A stretch of 64,000 nucleotides of DNA from Rhynochetos jubatus (lineage: Eukaryota; Chordata; Aves; Eurypygiformes; Rhynochetidae): NCBI GenBank assembly GCA_027574665.1, contig CM050658.1:23076317-23140316 (forward strand), given 5' to 3'. The position numbers and the translations under genes are program-made. Every line of letters starts with the position of its first letter. Within the stretch, counting starts at the first letter, position 1. Positions 38,482 to 51,252 of this stretch are shown piece after piece. The notes under the pieces were generated by a model, which had not been told where the DNA came from, made no database searches, and was given only the letters and a program-made list of their open reading frames with translations.

Positions 38482-39257
38482 TGTCCAGTGTTAATAGCAT
38501 GCGAAAGGTAATACATATACAATACAATAATGTGAAGGCTTTCTCCTTCGTCTTCATCTACAGCTTCATGTAATAAAGCAGGCCATATTTGTAATGCCTG
38601 ACTGACTGCCAACGCTCTGAGACAGACTGCATTGGAGCTCCCTCTAGCCACCATGCCAGCAACTATGCAAATACTGGAAAATACTCGAACAACGCTCTAC
38701 CACTCACAGTCCTGGCAACAACGTAAAGGTAGTAAGTACGGTCACAGGTGCTTTTGTAGATAACCTGGGGGTTACATTTTCTGAGGGCTTCCCTTTCAGT
38801 ACTGAGGCGAAAACAGGGCTTGGTGCAGCGCTCCAAAACGGTCAGTTCGGCAAAGCAGTACTACGTGACACAAATGTCACCCTTTCAAGCCAGGAGGCTT
38901 CAGCGGGGACTAAGCCTTTTCAGTCTCTTCTGAACGTGTGTCCAGAGCAGCCAAGTCCCCACTTCCCGACAGTGACCTCTGTGAGCCACCTTCCATGCTG
39001 TTTTGATGCTGCTTCGTTCTCATCAGCAGATTACCTTCCGCCATCCCCAGGCACCTGCTCGAGTAAGGAGCTTCCTTGGCTATAAACTACATAAGCGATT
39101 CAAATTCATTATGAACCTCGAGTTGCTTGAAATTGTGGCAGCTTGTATTCGGTTACATAGCTGATGGAATGGCTCAGGGAAAACTTTAAAAGCTTGATTT
39201 TGGTCATCCTTAAGATCTACACCCTTCTACATTTCTCAGGGGATTATTTCTTCTTGT

Positions 39258-39300
39258 GGTATACATGGTATATACTATGGTATATATATACATGGTATAT
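39258..39300. repeat. GTATA-type simple repeat
   Basis: Repeated TGGTATA and CATGGTATA units, including ACATGGTATA twice, with intervening TATATATA. Degenerate microsatellite. Confidence 0.75.
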
Positions 39301-42300
39301 TTTGCTTCAGCTAGGTTAGAGTTTTGTTAAAGACTGTTTTGGCTGAGAGTAATTTATCCCTGTGGGACTGTTTTTCGCTCCATCTAGTGGTGCACACACA
39401 TCTACAGCATTCCAGTGCAGCGCCTGCACCCGCTGCTCGGAGCCAGTTTAGTTACTTCCCACGGTGAGTTACTGAGAGAAGATAATACATGTGCAGAAGG
39501 TAACAGCAAGTTGGTAGCTGCTCGGCAAAACTGAAGTATCACTCACCTGTTTTAGGCAAAACCTAGAAGAATGCAAGAGCTGAATATGTTTGCAAAGGAG
39601 GACTCCTCATTGCAGACGAAGAACAAAATATCCTGATCCTAACAGATGCAAGTGCCTCAAGGTGGCAGAGGAGAAATTCCCTAGCTGAATGCCCCCGAAG
39701 CAGCATCTTTTCTTCGATCCTTTGAGATTTGTCCCATAAAATGATGAAAAATGTCATTTCTACTCCACCTTCCATACTAGAATGCACAGTAAGACAGTCC
39801 TCGCCCTTCACAAAAACAGTGCAAATTCACCTAGGAATTAGGAGCAGAAGGTAGTTTATCCACTGCCTCTTTCTCTGTTTTATAATAATGTGCAGCATTT
39901 AGGTCATCCACTTCAAAACTCCAGTTAACTAAACGAGAACCCCTACTAGGCTCTAGCGCTAAATCCTGAGATTCACAGCATGTTTTATTTAGCCAGCTAT
40001 GATTTATTTAAATAGGAAAATGTTTACCTCTGCATTTCTGACTTTCAATCTATCAGAGAAGGTCAGCTTCTCTATTTGCTCCACGAAGGGTAAATGCCAT
40101 GATACTATGGATACCAACTCAGGTTGTTTCAAAGCCAGCAACTTGTAATGACACTATTGTCCCTTAATTGGAAAACTACTGGATAGAAAACAACCAATGA
40201 TGGCATCTTGTTACAGCTAATCACACTGATCATACTGACTTCATTTTCTCCTGAGACACATCATTAGCTACAACCACATTCAGGATAATCAACTGCCGTC
40301 TCTTCAAGGCAAAAGGGCTGGTACCTAGAGTTGGCCACTTTAATTTTCGTATTTAAATGGTAGTCTTTCTTCTTTGTTTTCCTTTACACAAATACATAAA
40401 AGATACTTATTGAAAGATTGGACAAATCCTACCCTATGGAAGAGAATAATTACAGTGCTTCAGTTCAGTACACTGAGTAGAGAGAGTTAATTACTGTTTA
40501 GATTTTGGAGGGAGATAAGCAAGTCAAAATATCAGAAATTCCTACTGTTTCTATCTTTGGGAAGCAACTCTAAGAAACTCTTAATTATCACAGTAAAAGA
40601 CCAAAACTGTCAGCAACATCCAAACATTTCAGTGTTTTACCCTGCTCAGTAAACACTGGGATGTATTAAACTGCAGTAATCTACTACACCATTTTTGCAT
40701 ACATAATGTTCAAGTTTTACAGTGGGAATGAAAGTACTTCATATACTGCACTGCCGAGTGATTAAGAAGCACAGGGAACTAACGAACATTCAACACCAAA
40801 TAACGGAAGCAGCGATACTGTCTACAGTCTGCAGTCAGAATAAAGGCCGCAGACAAACAGCTACAAAATCATGAAGGCAGATTAGCCTTCTGCAAGCAAA
40901 TTCTTCCTTAGGCCTTGGACACTTCACAATCACATACCTCAGGCAAGCCCACGGAAACATTTAACAGGAAGGACAATATTGACACAATGCTAAGAAACAG
41001 TAGATCAAATCTAACTGAAGAGCAAATAACTGTATTCTCTTTTTTATATGGATTCCTTGAGTGTCATAAAAAGCATGTTATACAGGGTGAGAATGAGCCT
41101 TATGCTACCTTTGCAGTTCTTCCCTTCTTGATCCTGATGATTCCGCTTTTATCCCATCCTCAAAGCCACACAGAACTACAAATAAATATCAGCTTTCCAC
41201 CCTACACCCAACCACTTCTGCCTTTCCATGAGCTCCAGACAGTTTGGAGTAATATTTTAACTCACGATAGCAACAAGAGACTTAAGAGTCTTCCCCCCCC
41301 ACCAGTCAGGTTTTGTTTCTTGCAGGTTTCAGGCTAGTAAATGCCACTTGGTAGAAACTCTGTTTCCTGGTATATCTGCTTGGGCTGTTGAAGTTTGGAA
41401 GATCCAACCAGTAGAAATCCTCCAGTTATTTTTGAGCCACAAGATATGCCTGGAAAGATGTAATCAACAAAGTACCTTTTGGGAAATGGTAGCTTGAACT
41501 CTATTCTTAGACACCCATGGGCATGTTCACATTTATCTGGTTGCAGTTACAGGGCCACTTAATTGCAAGTTCACTCCTTTGACGACAATCTTGCGCACAG
41601 CTTAGAGAAAAATATTTTCAACAATTAAGTAACAGAAGTACATGAGTAACGATCTTGTACTTTTGCTAATGCCTAGCACAAGACTCGCACAGGCACAAGC
41701 AAACAAAATTAGAAGACAGACCTCCAAGAAGCTTAGAAACATCATGACTCATAGGTAGAGTATCGGCTGTAACAACATAAATGTGCTGGTTCCTCAGAAT
41801 AATCAAAAAGCAAAGAAAGAATAGTTAATCTCTGTATAGTAATGCTCATAAAATGTCATGTGACCTTGAACGAAATTTCTAGTACCATTAACAGTAAAAA
41901 CAGCCTAATACAGATTATAAGAAACAGGTCCCCTCCCACCCCATCTCCTCAACATCTGGGGGAGAAGAAATCACATTAGTTTGTACCCTTCATACCCCAT
42001 GACCATGCACATACAGTAACAAAACTCACAATACACTTAAAGACTTATGGTACTGTTTATTTTAGTTCAAAATAAACTGTGCATTTTATGTTTTTGTTTA
42101 CAGTTCAACACTGGACACAAGGAAGAGAGCTGTAGAAAAGCATGGAGAGTAGATTACCAAGCATCGATGGCAAAAATGTACAGCTGTGCCATTCTGAATA
42201 ACTCAAACTTGACAAAAATCAGAATTCTATGGCATCCATGCAAGGGTCAGTCCCATACACACCAGTAAGAGAGGAGAGGAGAGATGGACTACACAGATGT

Positions 42301-44150
42301 GGCACTGACTGCACACTTAGCGACCCCGAGCTTCTCTGTTATCTTGAAGATGGACTACTAGACCCCGAAGGTGGACAGCAGAACTGGTGCAGAACATTAT
42401 CTTCCCTGCCGAGGAAGTGGGGGCAAGAAAGAAAAAAGACAGAGGAACAGGATCATAGGGAACAGCATTAGGAAAATTAAGCTTGACTTTTTTTGGTTTT
42501 GTGTTTAAATCCACAAATAGTGTAACTTGTTTGTAAGTATAGTAAGTACAAGTAAGATTTGTAAATCCGATTAACCCATTTCAGTCTCAGAGACAAGACT
42601 TTCAACACAATGAAGAGCAACCAAATGAGCCTAGGCCAGCACTTAGGGTGAAACTCTGATGCAAAAGCTGTTTTGAAAGGGCAATTTCTGGTTTCCCCAT
42701 ATGAAAAATTACATTAAGTACTCATATACAAATCCAGCCTACTGTGGCCATGGCTTCTTTATTTTTAACTTGTTGAAAAGAAACTTTCCACAGTTATTTT
42801 CACTGCCCATATTCCCCTGGAAATGCAGAACAGATGCATTCCCCTTCTGCTGGTGATTTACGTACAGAAATATCTATGGTTAACATATCTGCACTTTATT
42901 CTTCCCCCCACCTTCTCTTTAAGTAGAAGGAAGAACTCTGTTTTGATGCAGAGTTGCCAGCGTCATGAATGGTGCTACAAACCAGAAGGCACAGAGGCTA
43001 TTAACGAAGCAGTTTGGAATACCTACATCTGTAATGCTATAATGTGCTTTATGGCGGGTGGAGGAAGGGATGCCGGCTTAGCAGGAAGCTTGCACGAGGC
43101 CACTTCTCTATCAGTAACACAACCACGAGCAGTCATTTCCTTTAAACTAAGTAACAAGCTAAAGGAGGAGGATGGAAAGGAACACAATGAAGGAAGAAAA
43201 ATAAGAAAATCCAAACCCAAATAGTAAAATTGATTTTATTCTTCCAATTCCTGATTGTTTTCAAACAGCTTGCTGTGTATGAACCCAATTCACCATTTCT
43301 GCATCGCTAGATCACGTAGGCATCAAGTGGAAAATTACAAGTATTACTATAATGATGTCAGCTTTCCTTTGCCATAGGGTTTGAACACAGATGCCTTATA
43401 TAATCATCTGAACCTCATCCTGACTTAGCACAGAGTATATGATTTGGTCAGCATTTGCATCAGTTTTGCTTTGTTCATCTGCAGATCTCATCTTTGTTGC
43501 AATACACTGGCTGGTCTGAGCTTTGTTGCTTTCACTCCTTTGCTCAGTTTGAAAAAATATAGGCAAGTTTTCAAATCTCTGCATATTACAAAGAGAGGCT
43601 ACGTACAGTGCTTAAATGAGCTAAGTTATGTAGCTAGGCAATTGCTATTCAGTTAGAATTAAGATTCCTATTCAACATTCTTTTTTGGCAGAAAGTTTCA
43701 ACCAATAGTCATATCAATAGCATAAAGGATTCTGAAGTACAGCTCCTGCAGCTACAGCTTCATCTGTGACTAATCACTGACTGGGAAACTACCACAGACT
43801 GAGGAATCTGTGGTGTAGCGTGGGATGTCTTTATAGACGCTTGTTGAAGGACACGTGAAATATTTGTCATGTGTCTAAGCCTGGGAAACAGTATAGTGCT
43901 CATCAGTGGAGAAAGAGTTGCAAAGAACCAAATTTATCTGTAAATAGATATTATTCACTTTCGGGAATCTAAGTAAAAAATTGTCCAGTTTTCCCTGACT
44001 GTGCCTAGTGTGCAAGAATTCCCACCGTGCTCTTGAAAAAAACGTATGGAAAACCAAACCACTCTGATAGAATATAGAAGCATCTGTCAGCTTGACACCA
44101 TCGTATGTTAAGCTTCAGTGTTAACCGGTTATGGCAGCAAAATTGCTACA

Positions 44151-44170
44151 GTGCCTACCAGTGCCTACCA
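44151..44170 (+). repeat. 10-bp tandem duplication
   Basis: GTGCCTACCA occurs twice in direct succession without mismatch; small slippage duplication. Confidence 0.85.
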
Positions 44171-45530
44171 GACAAAAAGAAATAGCACAATCAATCCTTC
44201 TAGCATCTTCCAGACAGTGGTTTGTTGCACGTAAGCCAACATTACCTGATGAAACAAAGATTTCACATTAAAATTCCACATAAGTACAGTATTTTCAGAA
44301 TAATGTTTTTACCTCCCAGAGGTGCTGATTAAACATTAAGCAGGTAGAGACTGCAAGAAAATGATGGGATTTCTTTGGTACTATAACATCCTTTGCATTA
44401 TCTTTTTGTTTTCACGGGTATCACTGGGGAAAAGAAAAAAAAAAAGAAAGAAAAATCTCTAGCTTCAAGATTTTGAAAACGGTCTTTGGACATGACAAAG
44501 GCATCTAACTTAACATTGGAAGGATGGAAGATAAAGTGGATGGAGAACGGAATGACTGACAGTCAACATTTCATGCAAACCAGAACAAGGAAATCATAAT
44601 TATAAATAAACACATCAGATGGAAAGATGCTTTGATATTAGTGGTAAGCAAATCTGTCCACAGTTGTAAGTGCGTGTATCAGCCTATCACATATCCATAC
44701 AAAGAATACAGATATGAATAAGACTTTGTATTCCCAAGGGTGGGCAGCCTTCTACGTTGTATGTTCCTGTGTGGAACCATTCCTACAGCCATTTCTGCTC
44801 TAACACTCATCACACAGCCCTGAATAGCTGACAGCTACAGCAGCACTAAGGCCACGGGGCATTAAAAACAAGATGAAAACAAACAAAAAAAGTCCCTAAT
44901 TGCAGCAGAGTAAGAAGCCTTTTCCAAGGGTGGGCTGGTGAACCATCCTCAGACTGTAAATGAGCCCTGCATGTTCCAGAGTGTTGTAAACAGCTGAGTA
45001 ACTTGAAGGTTGTTGGAGTGTATCACTTGTCAACAACTATCGGGTGCACAAAGGTGTATGTTATAAGGTACCTAGCGCCTACACAGATAGGCTGAAATAC
45101 TAACTCAGGTTTGTTGACATGGAAAGATGTGTTTAGGAAATGCTGCAAACTGACTGTTCTTCAAACAAGAATGTCAAGAGATGATTAAATTTACTTTCTC
45201 TGAATGCAACTGCACCTCTGGGCTTTGCTTTGCACACACCCTAGCTGCAAGGCCACAGGAATAATGAAGGCCATATCAGGCGAGAGGCTCAGCAACTGAA
45301 GTATAAGGCTGCATGGATCCAGGCCCTTTGGAAACCTCTCCTGGGTGTACTACCATCTTCTTTACTTCTTCCTTCACACCAGACAAAACCTGTATCAAAA
45401 GATCACTGACAAATATACAGCACCTCATGGAATTTGCAGCTTTGAACTACAGCACGTTGTTTTTAAGGTTCTACTTTGGGAGGCAGGAAGGGAAAGGGAT
45501 TCAAAGTAGCCAAGCTACAGACATTACCAG

Positions 45531-45566
45531 GTTGGTTGGTTGCTTGGTTCTTTCTTTCTTTCTTTT
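45531..45566. repeat. GGTT and TTTC simple repeats
   Basis: Three GGTT units followed by about four TTTC units on the plus strand. Ordinary microsatellite-like sequence. Confidence 0.75.
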
Positions 45567-45701
45567 ATGGTTGTTTAGGGTTTGGTTTGGTTTTAATTTC
45601 CAAACAAAAAATAAATCAAAAAGAGTAAAGACAGGAGGCACATGGGCTAACTGGAATGCAGGCAGACAGACAAACAACTAGCTGGAAGTACATTATATGC
45701 T

Positions 45702-45725
45702 TATCATAAGACTTTTCTTATGATA
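45702..45725. repeat. Perfect inverted repeat: 10-bp arms, 4-nt loop
   Basis: TATCATAAGA and TCTTATGATA pair perfectly around CTTT, giving a tight potential hairpin in A+T-rich sequence. Confidence 0.85.
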
Positions 45726-45954
45726 GAAGAATGCAAGATAACTTGTATTATTTCTGTCTATTTTGAACACTGTAAAATGAGCAAGCGAGGGATTACTGCA
45801 ATAGCCGCAGTTATTAAAAATGCATTATTTCCCTATTAACAATTCAAAACAGATGCCAAAGACCGTCTTGACTAGAAATAAAACTGCTGGAGTGAATAAA
45901 ACATCCAGCAATTAGCTAACAGCAAATCAGAGGTGCTCCAGATTTCACTGTAGT

Positions 45955-46215
45955 GCCTTCATTAATTGCTTCTTTCAGAGCAAATTTAATTTTTAATTCT
46001 GGGGCTACAAAATTAATCCCTCTGTGTATTTTCTAAATAAAGCCTCAAAACTGAAGTTAGAATGAAGCATCCATTCCTGTTAGTTTTGTTTCTAATGACT
46101 TCTATTTATAAATTGATAAATGGCAAGACTAAAAGCTAAATTTAATATTATTAAGTGTATGTGGAAATTTAAAGCCCAATCTGGTTAGTATTTTAGTTGC
46201 TGATTTTCATGCACA
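45955..46215. other. Possible conserved non-coding element (composition only)
   Basis: About 260 bp lacking simple repeats and rich in homeodomain-like cores (CATTAATTGC, CAAATTTAATTTTTAATTC, ACAAAATTAATCCC, TTTATAAATTGATAAATGG). The base pattern resembles deeply conserved vertebrate enhancers, but it was not aligned to anything. It ends a few hundred bases before the old CR1 copy. Confidence 0.15.
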
Positions 46216-46534
46216 GCAATAAGATTGCCATATACAGGTAATTTACAAAAGCAGGTGCATAATTTGTTCTTGACTAAGAGATCACAGATACAGAGTTGTC
46301 AAGTTGTAACAATCAGTTTGGATACAACAGCTGCAGAAATCTGACCTGTGAGTAAACTGAATAAGCTCCTGAAACGAGGGAGACTATAACCGTCTGGCTC
46401 TAACACACCACCGCACTTGTGCAGCATGGTATCTGGGATGGCATCAACATCACTGCATAATTTGAAACTAGATCCTACAGAACAAACTTGCAGCTCTGTT
46501 TTACTTCCCGAGAACAGCGTGCTTCAGGATCACA

Positions 46535-47000
46535 GGGTAATTTGTATTAGAATAGACTTCTGGAGGTATCTAGAGGCCAGTCCCCCTGCTCAAAGCAGGG
46601 CTAACTACACCAAGCTGCTCTGGGCTGTGTCCAGTTGAACTGAGAAGTGCTGATACACCACCTCCTCTCCTGACCACGGTTCCAGCTGATTCCACCCACA
46701 CTCATGGTGAAATTCCCACTCCCCTGCCTTGTATCTAATTGGAATTTTCCTTACTGCAAGTTGCTTTTGTTGCCTTTTGTCCTGTCCTCTCCTAGAAGAG
46801 GCTGGCTGCACCTTTTCCATACTCTCCTATTAAGGTGTTGAAGACAGCACCAGCCCTGAGACTTCTCCTGGCTGAAGAGCCCACCTTCTCTCAGCCTCTC
46901 CTCACTTGTCATGTGCTCTGGCCACAGACACCTTGGTGGCTCTTTGCTGACTTGCTCCACTACCCTGATGTCTTTCAATGAAGCCAAACACTCCAGCAGA
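46535..47000 (-). mobile_element. Old, diverged CR1 fragment, minus-sense
   Basis: Reading the plus strand, the order of landmarks matches an antisense CR1 3' region: CCCCCTGCTCAAAGCAGGGC, a GCTGCTCTGGGCTGTGTCCAG block, TGCCTTTTGTCCTGTCC, CTTCTCCTGGCTGAAGAGCCC, CTCTCAGCCTCTCCTCA and CTTGGTGGCTCTTTGCTGA. The copy is far more diverged than the others, with small insertions and deletions, so it is probably an older subfamily. No usable coding frame survives. Ends are approximate. Confidence 0.88.
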
Positions 47001-47336
47001 GGTTTCCTAAGGGGTGACAGAGCCCTGTATGTGGCTGGCTGCCTCTGCCACAGACACACTCCACTGACTCATTAACGTCTGTTGCAAAAGCTCATGCTAC
47101 ACCCAGGTAGCTTGTGCGTTGGGCTGGGGGAAAGAGCAAGCGGAGAACAAAGCTAATCACTCATAATAAAAAAGGCTAGCACAGATCACATGCGGCTGGT
47201 GGACCTAGGCAGGTTAGCCAGGAAAGGGGGTGAGTGAAACGCAGAGCACATCAAGGTTCTTGGCAGCCAGTGACCGACCCAAAGATAGCTCCATTACCAT
47301 CAGGTGAATATGGCCAACACTACCGTATTATGAATT

Positions 47337-47477
47337 GCTGGAAGTGTCCGAAGTCAGGCTGGATGGGGCGTTGAGCAACCGGGTCTAGTGGAGGGTGCCC
47401 CTGCCCATGGCAGGGGGTTGAACTAGATGGGCTTTAAGGTCCCTTCCAACCCAAACCATCCTATGACTCTACGATAA
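47337..47477 (+). mobile_element. CR1 3' end, plus-sense, about 140 bp
   Basis: GTCAGGCTGGATGGGGCGTT, CCCATGGCAGGGGGTTGAAC, TAGATGGGCTTTAAGGTCCC and TTCCAACCC are followed by degenerate ATTCTATG-type terminal units (CTATGACTCTACGAT). This is a short 5'-truncated insertion about 340 bp from the older minus-sense copy and opposite to it. The two differ in sequence class and are separate insertions. Confidence 0.93.
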
Positions 47478-49083
47478 ATTCCCGTATCTCTACTGATTCT
47501 AGTTGAGTTATGGCTACATATGTACACACAGTTGGAGAGCTGGAGACCTAAACTTCCTTGAGAGCAGACAAGGTCAATGATGAGTTCCTTCACACACCTC
47601 AATCCTTAAACAAAAGTCCTACGGCATATGCTTGGACATTATCCAAATCTGTATGTTGCTTTATGCATTAGCACTCTAAAAATTGCACATGCTTTACAGA
47701 TACCAGCCACGCTCAGGGCACTTATGTTTTTGCTGCACAGAGACAAGAAAAGAAAAAAAAGCTGGAGAATTCTAGGATATTTTAAGACCAAAGTTATGCT
47801 GCTACATGTTTTAATTCCAGAAGAAAAACTACCGACAAAAATAACAACTTAGGTGGAGCAAGATATTGAAACATTCAAGAAACAACTGGTTTACCCATCA
47901 ACGTCCCTATAGGAAGATCTCTACCAAGTACTTAAAGTTAAAGCATTATAAATTAAGGACAAAGGAAAAATACAAGCCTCATTAAAAAGCAAGAAGGAAT
48001 ACTAAGTTGCATTACAACTTGACTAGGGATTCACTACCACCAAATAAAACAGAGGTCGGATGGGAGGAAAAAAACCAAACATACAAACAGATGCTGTAAT
48101 GTAAAACAACAGGATGAATCCAAACATGCATGGTTCGAGACTAAGAGGTGAGAGATTCAAATCAGAAATATGTTTATGCATTTACAGATTTAGGATTCAT
48201 TGTTTGTTTTTGTCTTTCCTTATTACCAGTGCAAAGTGATTTGATTTTTCAGCACCAGACTTCCAATATTTTGATATTAATATTATTCATGAGCTGGCAG
48301 TTATCACTAAGTTAATCACTAATAGCAAAAGTAAAAATTAAAGACTATGTTTTCATGACATGCACAATTTCTGAACAGTTTTCACATTTCTAATTGTTTA
48401 GATTAGCTGCCCTTTGATGTTCCTATAAGATGACTGTTAAAATAAACACTGGCACTAACAATGAATTGTACTAAGATGAGTCATTACTGCTCTCCTCATG
48501 TCATCAGAAAACTTGGAAAAAACGCAGTAAAGACATCTATGTTAAATAAAGCATTATTAGCTGGAAAACCTAAGTTTTTGATATACTGAGGGCAGACTCT
48601 GCTTGGCATCAAGGGCCTGAACCTGTTTAAAATCACCTTACTCCATCCGAATCAGAAGGCAGTGATGAGCCTTTTGCAGGTCCATGCCTTCGACCTTGAA
48701 AGTGCCACAGTATATGGCTTACCTCACATACTGTCATGAAATACTCGGGTTAAAAAAAGTGTTGCTCAAAAGAACACAATATCCTACATACATGATATAA
48801 ACATTTCAATGTATTTGTTACGTGAGAACTACACCTTCTTCCTACCTCTCAGCGACTAGGGGGATGTGCCTCTTAAAGCACACGAAACTCATTTTACCAT
48901 ATAATTCAGGAGTGCCTGAGAGAGGTGAATAGAACTATTCTATGAGATGGTATAAAAGTGTTTGATCTGTTTTTCTAATGCTCCCTTCTTTTAAAACTTA
49001 AACTACTGTCCTTTTTCTTATGTCAAATTGTAGCATTAGATCTCTCCAAAAATAAAAAGTGGGTGGACCATATCTACTCTTAC

Positions 49084-49135
49084 CTGTACTCTGAGTGTGT
49101 GGCAGGGACAGCTAGCTGGGTATGGTACAATGGAG
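49084..49135 (-). other. Exon-like segment, 52 bp, minus strand (speculative)
   Basis: Acceptor CAGTTTTGCTGTCCAG and a strong donor TACAG followed by GTAAGAG bracket 52 bp. Two frames are open (PLYHTQLAVPATHSEYR and SIVPYPASCPCHTLRVQ), the third has a stop. Neither peptide is recognised. Confidence 0.13.
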
Positions 49136-49770
49136 CTGGACAGCAAAACTGGTGCAGAGTATTTAAAGACCTACGACACAAGGAAAAACACAAAGTCAAA
49201 CCACCAAGTGTTTAGAAAGGGGCTTTTTAGGGAAAAGCAGGTGCTAATAGGTATATTTGAAACTCATTATAACTTTGAATGAAATTTGACATACAGCTGT
49301 CAATTCTGAATCCCAGGAAATAAAGAGGGAAATAGTCCCATGGTTTAAATATACACATCAAGAATGACAGTGATGAACTGTTGCAATGAAGAATCAAAGT
49401 TTGGTTGCAAGATTAAGGTAAAATGCCAATTTAAGACTTTGTTTTTGCCTTGCCAAGCGGAACAGAGGCAAAAGCTAAACACTGAGGGTTTAAAATCCCT
49501 ATGGAGATGAAGCTTCAGACTTGCAAGTTACTCTGCACCAGTCAAGCTGTTTCTTTAGTAATGGAATTATAAACACAGTGCTTTAACATGAGGAGGAATG
49601 ATGCGATGAATATGGACATAAGCTTTCTTCAGGCCCAGCAATTATAAACATACTGCAATATGCCACTTACAAATTTGAAAGAATCTAAGTTTCACCCAAG
49701 ATTTAAACAATATTCTGGAATGTGCAATACTAATTTAATTGCTGTCATTTGTTCAAAGCATGGAAAAATT

Positions 49771-49789
49771 AAAAAAAAAAAAAAAAAAA
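49771..49789 (+). repeat. Poly-A run, 19 nt
   Basis: An uninterrupted A run preceded by AATT. No retrocopy is recognisable upstream. Confidence 0.88.
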
Positions 49790-51206
49790 TGCTTTGCAAC
49801 ACAAAAATATATTCTGCACCCCAGATCATTATGTTTGCATTGTTTCACTGAAACAAAAGAGCTGCAAAACAAGCCAGGGTATTGCATCTGAAGTAAAGCT
49901 TAGAAAACCTTGAAGCAACACACAGTACAGTTCTCAGCATTTTTGATGTTTGGGCCAGGAAACATTAACCAAGGTTTAGCACAGTAAGTCCTCCATGATA
50001 AAACCACCTAATCAAATTTCTTAAGACACAGCATTCTCTAGGAAACCATAAAAAAATTAATCAATATTTCCTAGCTCTTAGAGTGTGCACACGTGGAAGG
50101 AACATCCATTAAACTGAAAATCCTCATTTAACTTGTAAGCCTCCAAACCGACTATTAACAGAGAATGTGTGTATGCGCACATACATGCACCTTCCCCCCC
50201 TTTCATCTTGGGCTTGGCATCTTGACAAACATTTTGGAAGATTGATTTTGATTCTTCTGCATCCCTGAGGCTTACAGTGAATCCTGTGAGGACATTTTCT
50301 CGTAAGATCAGAGCGGTTAAACAAACAAAAAAGTCAGTCTTTGTTCAGAAAGGAGTCAGTTACTAATCCTTTTTTAAAAAAACCCAAGGTCAGCCTGTTC
50401 TGATTTCTGTTGCCAACAGTGTGTCAGCAACTGCATGGCCAAGATGAGTTGGATTTTCTGACTGAAGACAGCAATTGATGGTAACTCCTAAAGAAGCACT
50501 TGAGCTTTCAGAAACAAAAGTGCGACACAATTCAGTCACAAGACAGATTGCCATCATGGGACATACCCTGCTAATGCCTCGGAGTGCACAGTTACTTATC
50601 AGTGGCACCTTCAAACCACTTGGAAAAATGACCAGAACAATTCTAAAGAGAGATGGACGATGTCACTGACAACATTGATGGACCATGATAAAAGCAGTTA
50701 GAATACGTAAAAACTGTGTTTTGCAACAAGAAAAACATAGGATATTCACACAAGTTGCTCCACACAATTCACAGAACCAGGGTAGTATGCTATAAGTAAG
50801 CATTGCACGATAGTCTCACACTGGGTAGGGAAACTGATCACACAGATGAGATCGCTGCTTCCCGCTTTGTGAATACCTAAATTTTTTTCAGTAGAAGCAA
50901 AAGGAGGAGATTAGTATGAGGGTTCCAGATTCTCTTCCCACTACCCTTTTTTTCCACAGGAATCTCTTCTCATCAATACTACCTCTTTCTTCAGAGAATA
51001 AACCAGTAACATATGAAAGAATCTGTCTGAACTCTGTTCTGCTCAACAAAGCATTTTGAACAGAGCTTGCTCCTGGCTATTCCAAAAAGAATCTGCCCAC
51101 AATCTGTCCTGCTCTGAATTTCCTAGGTTCCAAAAAAATCTAACCAATAAAGAAGGTTCTCCCTATAATCTTAGCTTGCTCACCTGCAGTTGAGGTTAAT
51201 ACTCAC

Positions 51207-51252
51207 CTATTGTGCAAGACTGGTTAGGAGCTCAACTGCTTTCAGTTTCTTT
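51207..51252 (-). other. Splice-site pair, 46 bp, probably non-coding (speculative)
   Basis: On the minus strand the acceptor GCATTTCTACTGCACCTTCAG and the donor AATAG followed by GTGAGTATT are both near consensus. All three frames contain a stop; the longest, KKLKAVELLTSLAQ, meets TAG exactly at the donor. If used at all, it would be an untranslated or lncRNA exon. A second donor-like CTGCAG|GTGAGC lies about 25 bp downstream on the same strand. Confidence 0.1.

Larger units (their letters stand above)
31620..46530. other. Non-coding intron-like DNA
   Basis: No recognisable gene was found. It contains poly-T at 32980-32998, TA/TG microsatellites at 34974-35050 and 39258-39300, short perfect hairpins, a TTTC/GGTT tract at 45531-45566 and a 10-bp tandem duplication at 44151-44170. 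A minus-strand frame at 39563-39811 is followed by an acceptor-like and a donor-like site (GTGAGTGATAC), but the segment between them is only 16 bp and the longer frame matches no known family. Frames at 33677-34144 and 40915-41337 have chance-like composition. Confidence 0.55.

Noticed and set aside
42525..42560. Cluster of GTAAGT-like donors
   Set aside because: Repeated GTAAGTA/AGTAAG units form a small simple repeat; no open frame or acceptor is associated.
46751..47059. 102-codon minus-strand frame
   Set aside because: It overlies the old CR1 fragment and its flank and is a translation of repeat sequence, not a host gene.
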